Under the pieces are notes generated by a model. It saw nothing but the letters and a program-made list of their open reading frames with translations. It searched no databases and was not told the origin of the DNA. Of a stretch of DNA of 64,000 bases, positions 1 to 10,544 are shown one piece after another. Both the position numbers and the translations under genes were made by a program. Numbering within the stretch: the stretch's first letter is position 1; each line of letters opens with the position of its first letter. Source of the DNA: Nymphaea colorata (taxonomy: Eukaryota; Streptophyta; Magnoliopsida; Nymphaeales; Nymphaeaceae); assembly GCF_008831285.2 (NCBI RefSeq), contig NC_045149.1:4703500-4767499 (forward strand), in the 5' to 3' direction.

Positions 1-40
1 CGGTTCCCACAACAACATATTCTAACAAAGGAAAACATTT

Positions 41-931
41 TTAACATTCAACCGATATAAAGTTCATCCATGTGAGACTGCAAGAGAGATGATAACACAG
101 ATTCGTTCCCATCTTGATGACTGGTCTGAAAGTCTCATCGTAATCTTTCTCATACTGCTGAGTGAAGCCTCTAGCCACAAGACGAGCCTTATATCTATCA
201 ATGCTGATCGTTCCCATCTTGATGACTGGACTGAAAGTCTCATCGTAATCTTCCCCATACTGCTGAGTGAAGCCTCTAGCCACAAGACGAGCCTTATATC
301 TATCAATGCTGCCATCGAGTTTGTGCTTGAGTTTGTAAAGGGGAAAGGGTTGACGATTCCCTGGAAGCATAGAATGGGGAGTCCACCGATTTAGCACACG
401 ACTAGGCATACGATTAATCAAATATGCACTAGTAAGAACAACATCTCCCCAATAATGTTTTGGAAGATTCTTTTGAAACAAGAGGGCCCTGATGACATTA
501 AGCAGCTGACGATCTTTCCTCTCAGCTACCCCATTTTGAGGAGGGGTGTAGCTGCAAGATGTCTCATGAACAATCCCCCTTTTTCGAAGGAAATCCTCTA
601 CAGCTTGACACACATACTCACGAGCATTATTAGACCGAAAGGTCTCAACATATCCTCTATATTGGGTCTCCACAAGAAGAATGAAGGTCTCTATGACATG
701 AGGCACTTTGCTACGATCTTTCAGCAAATATATAAAGATACTCCTTGAGTAATCATCTATAAAGGTTATAAAGTACTGAAAACCACGACGGGTATGAATT
801 CCCGAAGGCCCCCACACATCAGAATGGATCAATGAAAAAACTTCATTAGCACGACTGGTGGAAACAAGGTATGAAGCCCTAACATGTTTAGCAAATTGAC
901 ATACATCACAAGATATCATAGATATGTCCAA
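41..931 (-). pseudogene. E1 pol fragment: integrase fused by deletion to an RT stub
   Basis: The 296-residue frame begins in the GAG-pre-integrase/integrase region and shows the copia integrase core. HSDVWGP supplies the first catalytic Asp and NGVAERK the catalytic Glu. The usual second motif DN is replaced by NN (RSNNAREYV), so the second catalytic Asp appears lost. After LINRMPSRVLNRWTPHS the frame jumps to the RT motif DGSIDRYKARLVARGFTQQ, which normally lies several hundred residues further on; this marks an in-frame internal deletion. A 35-residue block from SIDRYKARL to the KMGT motif is then repeated in tandem. The product could not be a working integrase or polymerase. Confidence 0.85.
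104..313. repeat. Two-copy tandem repeat, 105 bp unit, inside E1 RT stub
   Basis: Copies at 104-208 and 209-313 both start with CGTTCCCATCTTGATGACTG and differ at only a few positions. The unit is 35 codons, so the duplication keeps the minus-strand frame open and repeats the RT N-terminal motif RYKARLVARGFTQQY. Confidence 0.9.
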
Positions 932-997
932 ACTAGAACATAAATAAGGAAATAACTGTTTCGAAACTCCAAAAGGGAAATGCCCAAGGTGTTCATG

Positions 998-1405
998 CTA
1001 ATACAAAAACAACTGAAGACAATTCTCTCTTTTCTTTTCTGTTCTACTAACTGTTGTCATAAGAGCTGTGGCCACACAGATGGGTAGTCGATATAATCCT
1101 TTAGACACCAAACCAATCTCAATCCTCTTCCTTGTCACCAAGTTCTGCAAAACACAATGATTTGCAGAGAATATGAGTTCACAATTCAGCTCCTTTGTAA
1201 TCTTGTTGACAGACAAAAGATTCAAGGGAAGATGAGGAACATGTAAGGCCCCATGCACTAAAAATTTGTTTAGCAAAGAAAAACTCTCTTTTCCTGCCAC
1301 AGAGGTAAAGGAACCATTGGCAAGAGAAACACGTTCCTTTCCAGACAAGAGCTTATACTCATGGAAGAGGTTAGGATTGCTAGTCATGTGGTGAGTGGCA
1401 CCACT
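998..1405 (-). pseudogene. E1 protease and GAG-pre-integrase region
   Basis: The minus-strand reading passes through the retroviral-type aspartic protease active site VDSGATHHM at about 1385-1405, then a 129-residue frame typical of the copia protease and GAG-pre-integrase segment (LLSVNKITKELNCELIFSAN). A stop between the gag frame and this one breaks the polyprotein. It lies between gag (1434-2168) and integrase (41-931), as in intact copia elements. Confidence 0.75.
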
Positions 1406-1433
1406 GTCAACAATCTATTCTCCCATACAAGAA

Positions 1434-2168
1434 TTACCTTTTTTCTCCATAAATGGCAAGAGCATGGTTAACCTTCACATCATCTAACACTTTGGCCTGA
1501 CCGACATCAATCCGACTTAGATAAGCACGGAGCTCGCGGATCTGTTCAGCAGAGATAGAGGCTTTCCCTCCACTAGAATTGGTAGCATCAGAAATAGACT
1601 TCTTCCCACTATAAGACCTCCCTCGACTATTCTTCTCTTTAGGATGGAGGTCCCAACAAAATTCCATGGTATGACCAGTCTTCTTGCAGTGAGTGCACTT
1701 GCGAGGAGGTGAGGCAGCTCTCATAGGGGCACGACTAACAAGAGCACACCTCTCATTATACGAGATGTGATCCCCCTTTCTCCCAGTAATAACAAGACGG
1801 CCTTGCTTCTTCTGGCCATACATCTGCTCAAGAATAACCCACATATCTCTCAAAGTCCTCTTGCGAAGAATGATGGGTTGAATCTTGGATGACACAGAGT
1901 TGAAAATCTAAGTTTTAACTTGGTTGTCCTCAAGAAACCATGTGTCCCAAGCAATGCTAGTTTCAGCCGGTTCAATCTTCCTCCCGTTAACATAAGCAAT
2001 TTGTCTCCGACCAGCAATCCCCATAGTGATTGTTGCAGACCATTGAAGGTAATTTTCCTTGGTGAGGTGAATGGTAGTAACTTGAACTGGAATATTCCCA
2101 GTTCTAGACGCCCCAACATCAGCCTGGTCTGTGTTGACAGTAGACGAAGAAGCTTCTGCCATGACCAA
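1434..2168 (-). pseudogene. E1 gag, two frames
   Basis: The N-terminal part (1908-2168) begins MVMAEASSS and contains the copia gag motif LTKENYLQWSATITM. The C-terminal part (1434-1895) carries one CCHC zinc knuckle, CTHCKKTGHTMEFC, the RNA-binding nucleocapsid motif. A frame change near 1895-1908 separates them; the stretch around 1850-1910 is the junction. The gag start is the first Met after the primer-binding site and leader, on the expected side of the 5' LTR. Confidence 0.82.
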
Positions 2169-2670
2169 GAATCAGCGCTGCAGTAGAAGACAAAAAATCA
2201 CACTGCAAAAACAAGGGCAGCGGAGTAGGAGCGGCAGCAAGCAAGGCGGTGGCCAGCAGACACCGAGCCGCGGCACTGGGCAGTGCTGGACAGAAAAGCA
2301 GAAGGACGACGGAGGCACGGGCGATGTAGGGCACAAAAAACCATCGTCATGAACAAAGGCAGACGAGTGGCAAAAAACATAGTCGACCCCCCCCCCCCCA
2401 AAAACGCTGGAACTTCACGGCGGCAGAGCAACGGTGACTGGCAGACAGAAGATGACCACAACCGGAACTTCACAGCGGCAACAGGGAACAACACAGAGAG
2501 ACGACGATGGGAGCAATAACAGAGACACGGTGGACGAAGACGGGAGACGAGAGGCGACGACACAGGAAGCAACGTCGTGGCCGACAGAAGCCGACGATGC
2601 AGGAGGCGACGCTGTGGCTGCAAGAGAGAGAGCGAAACGTCGGGTCAAAAAATCCTTTTTCAGAGATTCA
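2169..2670 (-). other. E1 5' leader between primer-binding site and gag
   Basis: This is a GC-rich 500-base stretch with an uninterrupted run of C near 2390-2400. Several short open frames cross it on both strands, but none has recognisable content. By position it is the untranslated leader of E1 (gag lies to its left, the primer-binding site to its right). Confidence 0.6.
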
Positions 2671-2682
2671 GCTCTGATACCA
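2671..2682 (-). other. E1 primer-binding site
   Basis: The minus strand reads TGGTATCAGAGC immediately inside the LTR end, the standard copia primer-binding site complementary to initiator tRNA-Met. Confidence 0.85.
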
Positions 2683-2892
2683 TGTAGAAACAAAACGAAG
2701 AGAAGAACACGATGTTACGTGGACAAACCCTCAACAAGACGGAAAAAACCATGGGTGAGGGAGGACTAGTGCCCACTAGCAGCCAGACACACTCTCTCTT
2801 AAAATGCCACTCACACCAAAATTAGGGTTTACAATGACATAAGTACACTGGACCGGGTCCAGGTCCAGACCGTACATTAAAACACGTCAACA
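2683..2892 (-). repeat. E1 5' LTR, 210 bp
   Basis: On the minus strand the repeat runs TGTTGACGTG ... TTTCTACA, with the canonical TG/CA ends, and directly abuts the primer-binding site. The outer edge meets the disrupted gag/protease frame of E2. The partner LTR is not in the window, so target duplication cannot be tested. Confidence 0.75.
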
Positions 2893-3543
2893 GTTTGTAT
2901 CATCTACAAGTTTAGAAATGGAAATAATATTCTTTTTGATTTTTGGAGCAAAAACAACATTTGACAAAGATAGTGGAAATGGTGATGTTTGAAGAGAAAT
3001 TTGTGCATTCCCAACATGTGTGATATGATGAAAACTTCTGTCACCTATAACTATATTACTTTTATTAGAATAAGGAAAAAGATCATGTAACCTACCAGCA
3101 TTTGCAGTTATATGAGTAGTTATATGAGTAGCAACACTTGAATCCAAATATCATTCACGTTGATCATTTTGTTTCATCGTCATCTTGGAGAGAGCAATCA
3201 TTAATATTTGTTGCACATCAGTTGGTGGGAGTTTGACATTCTGTTCAACTTCAAGTTTATTGCCTCTGTTTTGTGGGTTGAACCAGCAATTTGCTTTGAT
3301 GTGACCCTTCTTGTTACATTGGAAACATGTTGGCACTTGCTTTGTTGTATTGGTCTGAAATCTTCCTGTAACACTCGGTGTTGGCAAAATACCTTGGCCA
3401 TTTTGTCCAATGTGCCCACGATTCATGCCTCCTTGATGAACCCCCTTTCCTCTTCTATGACCTGCAGCAGCTTCAATAACTAAAACATTGTGGGAGGTAT
3501 GTGTGATTAGGTCCCTAACATTGATGTAGTGGAGCATAAGCAA
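2893..3543 (-). mobile_element. E2: copia fragment (gag zinc knuckle and protease region)
   Basis: Two minus-strand frames remain. 3151-3543 has the gag zinc knuckle CFQCNKKGHIKANC. 2893-3147 has the protease/GAG-pre-integrase segment with MDSSVATHIT, where the expected DSGA active site reads DSSV, and ending LVDDTNC. The frame is cut at 2892 by the E1 LTR. The pol genes are missing, and the right edge meets E3. Confidence 0.8.
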
Positions 3544-4267
3544 CTACGTGGAAGTTGCGCGTGGGAGTTGCTGTGGAATATATATATATTTTTGGCACGT
3601 GGAAGAGTACCTGCAAGGGGTTCATATTTTTTTTTTCAGATCTGGCACGTGGAAGACTACAAGGGACTGTATCAGAAATTTCTTGGTTATCGCTATTGAA
3701 GAAGAAGTTCAGGCCATATCACTTTGGTATCAGATTTGATACAGGTTTTCTCTTTCTTTTAAATCATATTGCTGTCCTTGAACCAAATCTCTAGATTTGT
3801 TTTTGCTGGCTGCTGATGTTCTATACATGAGGCCGTTCCTGTGTGGGAGATGAGTCAGATGACCAGATCAGTTCTGGATTTCTGGAACATATCAGATCTG
3901 ATAAAAACGACCAATATCTGGATTTTGATACATTGAAACCGTGACATAAATAGAAATATATATATGCGCAGCTGTGTGGGAGTCTACGTTGGTTAATGCC
4001 TTAGGGACTGCTCTCAATGAATGCTGCGGCAGTCAATGCTGCAAATTTTTTTTTGATGTTAGTTTGATGATGCAGAATTTTTCTCTGTTGTTGTGGAAGT
4101 GCTGAGTAGTCAGTTAGCAAAGGGACAACAAAGTATTTGTTCTTGTTTAGAAGAAGTGTTGCGTATCTAATTTTTACTTTTGTTGTGTGGTGTTGGACAA
4201 CTGTTTAGTGCTAATCAGTCTCATTTTTCTCTATATATATTCTTCTCAATTTTTGGGCTGAACTCTT
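3544..4267 (+). other. E3 leader / degenerate 5' region
   Basis: No gene is visible. A TGGTATCAGA primer-binding-site-like string lies near 3725, and a stretch near 3974 (GTGTGGGAGTCTACGT) matches the leader of element E5 near 20250 on the opposite strand, which ties this region to E3. No copy of the E3 3' LTR is present, so the 5' LTR is lost or too diverged. Two GGCACGTGGAAGA repeats lie near 3594 and 3643. Confidence 0.5.
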
Positions 4268-5060
4268 GTGGACAAATTTACAATGGCTGAAAATTTCAAA
4301 CCTTATTTCTCTCATGAGTTTAAAATTGGAGGTTATGGGAGATTTCAGTGCACCTATTGTGCGAAAAAAGGGCATTTGGAAGACAGATGTTGGGATAAAC
4401 ATGGTCATCCTTTCGCTGCATCCTTAGGAAGAAGTGTTGCATCTAAGCATGGCAAGAATTCTTTACAGTCTTATTGGACCTGTCGAGGCAGCTTCATCAA
4501 TAGTAGAGGAGTCTTTATCTTCTTCCCATCCTGAGACTGTGACTATGAATATCAACAAGTCAGAGTATGAGGAGTTCTTATCATACAGATCTATTCAGTT
4601 GTCAGCCTCTACAGTTATTATAGGCACTGCTATGTCTGTGGATACTGCTCCACATGATACAAGTATTACTTGGATTATTGATTCAGGAGCATCGATGCAC
4701 TTTTGTAGTAGACCTTCTATGTTTACCGTGCTACACTCATTAACTTAGACACATCATGTGAGACTTGCAGATGGTAGATGGTCTCCTATCATGGGTTATG
4801 AAGATATTAAGATTTCTAAGTCTATGACAATTCCTAATGTGTTATATGCTCCTAAGTTTCCCACTAATCTTTTATCAGTTGGACAATTGATTAATGATTT
4901 ACATTGTCGTATTACATTTGATTATGGTGTATGCTCATTTCAAGACTTGCAAACTGGGAAGACGATTGGTGGAGGCTATGAGAAAGGGGGCATCTATTTC
5001 CTGTCTGATTCTGTAGGTATTGCAACTTTCTCGACTTCTTCATTGTCCTCCTCATTCTAG
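4268..5060 (+). pseudogene. E3 gag C-terminus, protease, GAG-pre-integrase
   Basis: The first frame (4268-4534) contains the zinc knuckle CTYCAKKGHLEDRC. A frameshift near 4434-4530 moves into a second frame with the intact aspartic protease motif WIIDSGASMHFC at about 4671-4706. A TAG at 4746 stops it, and the frame resumes at 4758-5060 with the segment leading to GAG-pre-integrase. The stretch 5060-5330 continues this homology in shifted frames without a usable ORF. Confidence 0.8.
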
Positions 5061-5330
5061 TGGCATCTCAGGCTTGGTCATCAATCTGTCTCCAAGCTCC
5101 GTTACTTGCTTCCTCATCTATCAGTACCATAGTCATTCCAGTGTGAAGCCTGTCAACTTGGCAAGCACACCCGAAACAGTTACCCATCGAGTCTTAGTCC
5201 GTCCAGTTGTAGACTATTTGATCTTCTTCATCTTGATGTGTGGGGTCTTAGCAGAGTTGCTAGTAGGTCTAGATTTCGTTATTTCCTTGTCATAGTTGAT
5301 GATTATTCTTGAGTCACTTGGATTTTCCTT

Positions 5331-6377
5331 TTGAAAGAAATATTTGAAGTCATATGTACTATCAAGAACCTTATTATTGAAATAAAGACTCAGTTTGGTA
5401 TTCTTGTTAAAAGCATTCGCACTGATAACGCTCTTGAGTTCAAGGCATCTACCTTAATGAAGTTTTACTCTGATAATGACATTTCTCATCAGTTTACTTG
5501 TCCTCATACCTCCCAGCAAAATGGAGTAGCTGAGCGAAAACATCGCCAACTTTTAAATGTGGCTCGTTCCCTTATGCTTCATACTAATCTGCCTACATAT
5601 TTTTGGGGAGATGCCATTCTCACTGCCTGTTACTTGACCAACCGTTTACCTTCATCTTTTATTGACAACCAGGTTCTCATTAAACTTGTGCACTCACAAA
5701 GACCCTTATTTCCAATAGCTCCCAAAGTATTTGGTTGCACATGCTTTGTTCACATACTTGGACCCACACGTGATAAATTAGGAGTCCAAGCCATTAAATG
5801 TATCTTTATTAGCTACTGCAGAAACCATAAAGGCTACAAATGCTTTGATCTCTTGATTCAAAAAGAGTATATAAGTGCGGATGTCACATTCTTTGGGTCT
5901 CAGCCTTATTATAGTCCCTCTCCCACCTCTACTGAGATGCCACCGTCACCTAACCCACTACCTATTCCTCCTATTCCTTTGGAGTCATTCTCATTTGAGT
6001 CTCTTTCTAGAGATTTTCCTGCTGTAGTGTCCAAGTTTCGTGATCCTCCGCTGGTCTACACCCTTCGACAGGACCCTTTTCATGTTCTTTCTCCAACCAC
6101 TTCTGAGGAGGTAAGTATATCTGAAGTGAGTAGACCTAGTCCATCTGATTCCTGTCAGGACTTACCTATTGCTCTTCGCAAAGGTAAGCGACAATGTACT
6201 CTGCATCCTATATTTCATTTTGTTTCTACCGACGGTGTTGGTAAAAGTATGCAACAGTTTATTCAAGCTCTAACTGCCCATGCAGTTCCTACTTGTCACC
6301 AACAGACTTTCTTAGATACTCAGTGGAAACGGGCTATGCAAGATGAGATGGATGCATTAGTTCAGCAAGGCACCTGA
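5331..6377 (+). pseudogene. E3 integrase and start of RT
   Basis: A 348-residue frame covers the second half of the integrase core: the catalytic Asp in IRTDNALEF and the catalytic Glu in NGVAERKHRQLL, followed by YFWGDAILTACYLTNRLPS, then the proline-rich linker and the RT entry WKRAMQDEMDAL. The first catalytic Asp lies upstream in a shifted frame (LHLDVWG, about 5231-5250). A TGA at 6375 ends the frame where an intact element reads straight into RT. Confidence 0.83.
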
Positions 6378-7805
6378 GAACTTGTTGATCCTCCTTATAA
6401 TTGTGACATTGTTGGCTCCAAGTGGGTATTCACAGTGAAATATAATTCTGATGGTTCTATAGAAAGATACAAAGCTCGGTTGGTTGCTAAGGGCTACACG
6501 CAGACTTGCGGGGTTGATTTCTTTGAGACTTTCTCTCCTGTTTCTCGGTTGGGAACCATTCGGTTTATCATCTCTGTGGTTGTATACCATGACTGGCACA
6601 TGTATCAGTTTGATGTCAAAAATGCCTTTTTGTATGGTGATCTTGATGAGACTATCTATATGCAACAACCACCAGGGTTTGAACGACAGGGGGAGTGTGT
6701 GAAGAAAGCCATTTATGGACTCAAGTAAAGTCCTCGTGCGTGGTTTCACAAGTTCTCTGAAGTAGTCTCAAATTGTGGCTTTGCGAGATCTCCTCTTGAT
6801 CATTCTCTGTTTATCAAGAAGACTTCCAGGGGTATGACCATTTTAATGGTTTATGTTGATGATATTATCCAGACAGGTGACTCCGATCAAGAAATTTCTG
6901 ATACAAAGCTATTTCTTCAAAAACACTTTGTGACGAAAGATCTTGGTCCATTACGATATTTCTTGGGAATAGAGGTTGCTCGCAACAGGGAAGGTGTAGT
7001 TCTCTCTCAACGGAAGTATGTTTTTGATTTATTGCAGGACACCGGGATGCTAGGAGCTAAACCAGCTAATCTACCTATGAATCCACACATACATCTTCAT
7101 GATGACCAATCAGAATTAGTGGATTCTCAATCATATAGATCTCTTATTGGAAACCTCCTCTATGTTACTGTGACAAGACCAGACATTAGCTTTGCAGTGG
7201 GGAAGCTAAGTCAATTTATGGAAAAACCTAAGAAAGTTCATTGGGATGCAGCTTTAATGGTTGTCAAATGTCTGAAATCGTCTCATGGCAAAGGGCTTTT
7301 GTTCACAAAAGGCAAGACCCTGGAAGTGGAAGCCTATAGTGATGCTGATTATGATGGCTCAGTCGAAGACAGGAAATCTACCATAGGATTATGTGTATTT
7401 GTGGGAGACAACCTTATATCTTGGAGGAGCAAAAAGTAAGGTGTGGTATCAAGATCTAGTGCAGAATCCGAGTACAAAGCTATGACTCAAACTGCCGCTG
7501 AAATGACTTGGGCTAAATCCATGCTATCTAGCCTAAGTGTGTCGATTCCGCTTCCCATGAAAATGTATTGTGACAATCGAGCAGCCACGTACATTGCAAA
7601 CAATCCAGTTTTCCATGAGAGAACTAAACATATTGAAGTGGACTGCCATTACATTCGAGATCTCGTTTAAGGAGGAACCATTGTCACTATTCATGTACCA
7701 TCAAAAGATCAAGCTGCAGATGTCTTCACTAAAGCTCTTCCTATTGGTGATTTCTCTAGATGTTGTGACAGGCTGAGCATGTTTAATATGTATGCTCCAG
7801 CTTGA
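6378..7805 (+). pseudogene. E3 reverse transcriptase and RNase H
   Basis: The RT begins with the KARLVAKGYTQ motif in 6435-6728. A TAA replaces a Gln-type codon at 6726 and the frame resumes. The catalytic YVDD box is intact in MVYVDDIIQTGD (about 6849-6880). The RNase H segment follows, with DADYDGSVEDRKSTIG and, after a further TAA at 7437, SSAESEYKAM and HIEVDCHYIRD. The last stop is near 7668. The intact catalytic box among several stops suggests fairly recent inactivation. Confidence 0.85.
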
Positions 7806-7812
7806 GGGGAAG

Positions 7813-8007
7813 TGTTGAATTAGAAGAGTTTATGTTTTTAGGTGGTTCTTTGTAATATTTAATAGTTACGAGGTCTCTTTAAACATTTCTCTATTTTTGG
7901 TTGATGTAATTTGTAAATCCCTTTTCTACCCTAATCTCTTTATTATGGAGGTTAGGGTTAGTGAATGATTAAAAGTTTTCTCTCTCAAAAGACTGTCGGC
8001 TGCAACA
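7813..8007 (+). repeat. E3 3' LTR, 195 bp
   Basis: It starts TGTTGAATTAG directly after the polypurine tract GAGGGGAAG and ends CGGCTGCAACA, giving TG/CA termini. Its middle (GTAAATCCCTTTT, ACCCTAATCTCTTT) is shared with the solo LTR at 34979-35200, so the two belong to related families. Confidence 0.85.
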
Positions 8008-8729
8008 GAAACAATTACAAAAATTACAATCATGACCCTGTCTAGACAAATGTGATCAGACATAGTTAGACGTGTTGGATCTGGATCAGATTAGATCCAA
8101 CATCTTATCATGTTGTTGCCTCAACAGTGATATGAGGTTTGTGATTACCTCGGTTGCATGTTTTTTTAATTTCCTTGATTTGGTGCATTATGGAGAATGT
8201 TGTCCGGTTGTTGCCAATTAAGGGGTTTGTTGTTTTCTCTAGTCTGTTGATGTTTTACCAGGTTGTGAACGGCTGGATGCTGAAGCTTGTCTAAATGAAT
8301 ACCATAATGTTGAGTAGACCATTTCAAAAATCTCTTTATAAAGTGTCTTCTTGTGAAACTATCTTTGTTTTTCTCTTTCAGCTTGAAAGTTTTTATGTGT
8401 GCTCTTCATAAGCAAGTTGGCATCATCAAGTGATTTTGGAAGTTTCAATCACTGTTTCAGCTCCAGTTAACGTGGACTGTGAAGTCAGCATTGGAGAAAT
8501 CAAAGTCTAATAAAATTCAAGAATGAAAGTTATCAGCTGTTTTATGTCATGGAGATTGCCTCAGCAGATTGTCTTGGTGCTTCATGTTTTTGCTTTTCTA
8601 GAATTCTAATTAGATTGATGGGAGTTCAGTATTTAACTCATGACTCTTTGAAGCAGTTCTGCAATGAGAACGTCATCTTTCCAAACTTTCGGTGATGACA
8701 CCATAAGTTTAAAAGGGGGGGTGGGGGTG
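8008..8729. other. Non-coding stretch between E3 and the next LTR
   Basis: No open frame over 60 codons and no recognisable protein remnant. The right end (8711-8729) is a purine-rich AAAAGGGGGGGTGGGGGTG tract immediately before an LTR start, so at least the last part may be the 3' internal end of a further LTR element. The rest could be intron or upstream sequence of the kinase fragment. Confidence 0.45.
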
Positions 8730-8923
8730 TGTTGGATATATATGTAACTACACATATATCTTTCAGGTTTATATACGTACCTATATTCAATATGTTGATT
8801 TTGTATATAGGACTTTTTGTAGTTTTTATTTTTGTATCTCTTTTATTTTTCTATTCCTTTGTATGAGTTATTGGAGTCCCCAACGGCTACAATTCTAGCC
8901 GTTGAGTCCTCCAACAGCTCTTC

Positions 8924-9235
8924 TGATGCAAGAAGAATTAAGATTAAAGAATCTTAATCCAACTGCATTCACAGCTAAACTAAAACTAAACTTAAACTAA
9001 CTAAACTAAACTAAAACTAACTAAAACTCAAGCAAATGAACAAGGAACAAGAAGAACAGACGAAGGAGAATAAGAAAATACTTCATATCATTCAAACTGA
9101 TTGATCCCTTACAAAATGATCCAAAGTCCCCTTTTATAGAGAAAGGGATGGATTTCGGATCTGGATCCATTTAATAAGTACCAAACATATAATTAGATCC
9201 ATTACATGATTTGATTATGCTTCCATCTTGCATCA
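8924..9235 (-). repeat. 3' LTR of TR-GAG-like element
   Basis: 312 bp, near-identical to 10537-10848, including an AACTAAACTAAAACT-rich segment and the AATTAGATCCATTACATG end block. Confidence 0.93.
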
Positions 9236-9386
9236 GACTCCCCTAGTTGAAGAAGAGTCGTCCTCGACGAGTTTAAATCCTTAATTCTGCCAAAATGTTT
9301 CTTCACCTTAGAAGGTTTGGATCTGCTGAACAAAAAGGACCAACCGCTCCCCTAGTTGGTGGTCCGCTCACTTTTCCTGAAGATGA

Positions 9387-10544
9387 TCAAGGTGGCGGAT
9401 CAGGTGGTGGCTTTGGAGAAGAAGCACAGGCTTGGATATGATCTATGGGCATTCCTGATTCAAATCCAGTCTCAAGTGATGGAAAGAACTGGTTTGGATC
9501 CAAATTTGAACTCTTATACCCGTGAATCGGGCGATATGGACCCGAACCGGGTCCAAAACTTGGTTTGACTTGAACCGGTCCCAAAAGGAACCGGTCCAAA
9601 CCCACGAGCGCCTTGAGCGGAAGCTCGAGGCGCCGTTCGAGTTTCCCCCTTTCTGCCTCAAACAGAGGCGGAAGGGGCAAACCAGAGGGCGGAGGGTGGG
9701 CGCCCACTGCCACCCAACCATCCCATCTAAGTGCGGAAGGCGGAGGGGCTGGTTTGGGTGGCGACACCTTCAAACTTTGCCCACAAGGTATTCTGCGAGT
9801 GCAGGCGGCATTCTCTGCACTACAACCGGCCGGCGACGGGAACGGTGACATCCGCCGCCCCTCTCCTTGCCCCCCCAAAGTGACTGGCAACCCTGATGCG
9901 GCAGACGCTTCCTTAGCCGGACAAGGCATCCTCGTCCGTTCACCGGCGTGCAGACTAGCGACGGTCGAATCCACGGCTGAACCCATCGCCTGTTGATGGG
10001 AGGAAGACACAGACGAATGCAAGGGAACGCCGGCCGGCAATGGTGCTTCGACAGGAAACCCTTCAACTGATGCAAAGTCACGATCCCAGATTTCCCCCAA
10101 AACCCCAACGCCTCTCGCAAGGTAATCCTGCGACCGTTTGCCTCCTTCAGCTCCCAATGCACAGATGTTGGGAGTACAGTTTGCAGCAGGAAACGCCTGC
10201 AGATTCTCATTTTTGTTTTGCGTGTTATGCAAAACCAAGCAAAGCATTCCTTTGATTTCATCAATATTTCTGGTTACGACAGCAAGATCCTGCCTCATAC
10301 GAGTGATTTCAGAGTCATGCTTCGCCAGAGTCTGTTGTACAACTTCTAGCTTATCTTCTTCCGTTTGCACGATTTCGGTTTGATTTTTCTCATTTACATT
10401 TGATGCAGGCTCTGTAACTCTTGTTCCTGTAGCAGCAACACGTTTAACTTTTCTTTTTCCTTTGGTTCTTTTGCAGCCATTTCTCTTGTAGCCACAGCAA
10501 GACAGGGCAGGGACGAAGCCTTGCTCCGATACCAATTGATGCAA
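9387..10544 (-). CDS. Gag-like coiled-coil protein of the TR-GAG-like element
   Basis: A 385-residue minus-strand frame fills the interior between the LTRs. Its start overlaps the LTR/primer-binding junction (the first Met lies at the LTR end), so the true start is probably an internal Met. Residues about 25-40 are Lys/Arg-rich (KRTKGKRKVKRV). Residues about 60-110 form a heptad-like segment (EVVQQTLAKHDSEITRMRQD) resembling the N-terminal coiled coil of Gypsy-type Gag. The C-terminal two thirds are Pro/Ser/Gly-rich, with no zinc knuckle and no protease or RT motif. I infer a Gag remnant for packaging; the second half could be captured or non-coding sequence. Confidence 0.6.
   Translation of the reverse strand: MHQLVSEQGFVPALSCCGYKRNGCKRTKGKRKVKRVAATGTRVTEPASNVNEKNQTEIVQTEEDKLEVVQQTLAKHDSEITRMRQDLAVVTRNIDEIKGMLCLVLHNTQNKNENLQAFPAANCTPNICALGAEGGKRSQDYLARGVGVLGEIWDRDFASVEGFPVEAPLPAGVPLHSSVSSSHQQAMGSAVDSTVASLHAGERTRMPCPAKEASAASGLPVTLGGQGEGRRMSPFPSPAGCSAENAACTRRIPCGQSLKVSPPKPAPPPSALRWDGWVAVGAHPPPSGLPLPPLFEAERGKLERRLELPLKALVGLDRFLLGPVQVKPSFGPGSGPYRPIHGYKSSNLDPNQFFPSLETGFESGMPIDHIQACASSPKPPPDPPP
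10524..10535 (-). other. Primer-binding site of TR-GAG-like element
   Basis: The minus strand reads TGGTATCGGAGC two bases inside the right LTR, one mismatch from the usual initiator tRNA-Met-type site. It sets the element's orientation. Confidence 0.75.

Larger units (their letters stand above)
1..2892 (-). mobile_element. E1: truncated Ty1/copia LTR retrotransposon, 5' half
   Basis: Read on the minus strand the order is 5' LTR (2683-2892), primer-binding site, GC-rich leader, gag, protease, integrase, then a reverse transcriptase stub running towards the left edge. This gag-PR-IN-RT order is the copia order. No 3' LTR or RNase H lies in the window, so the element is cut by the window edge, by deletion, or both. 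The integrase joins the RT stub directly, so the integrase C-terminus and the start of RT are deleted. The LTR outer edge abuts fragment E2, so E1 appears to have inserted into E2. The family call is firm; the exact left limit is unknown. Confidence 0.88.
3544..8007 (+). mobile_element. E3: degenerate plus-strand Ty1/copia retrotransposon
   Basis: From left to right it carries a leader, gag zinc knuckle, protease, integrase, reverse transcriptase, RNase H, polypurine tract (7804-7811) and a 3' LTR (7813-8007). The order is copia. The N-terminal gag is missing and the coding part is broken by at least six stops or frameshifts, so it is inactive. It is related to E4/E5, with similar protein motifs and leader, but its LTR is a diverged version. 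No 5' LTR is recognisable and no target duplication could be scored. Confidence 0.88.

Noticed and set aside
2198-2769. Several open frames of 70-140 codons on both strands
   Set aside because: They lie in the E1 leader and LTR, are low-complexity Arg/Ser-rich, and overlap each other in several frames. The GC-rich composition explains their openness.
9522-9996. Plus-strand frames of 108 and 127 codons opposite the gag-like ORF
   Set aside because: They are shadows of the GC-rich interior of the TR-GAG-like element. The primer-binding site and polypurine tract fix the sense strand as minus.
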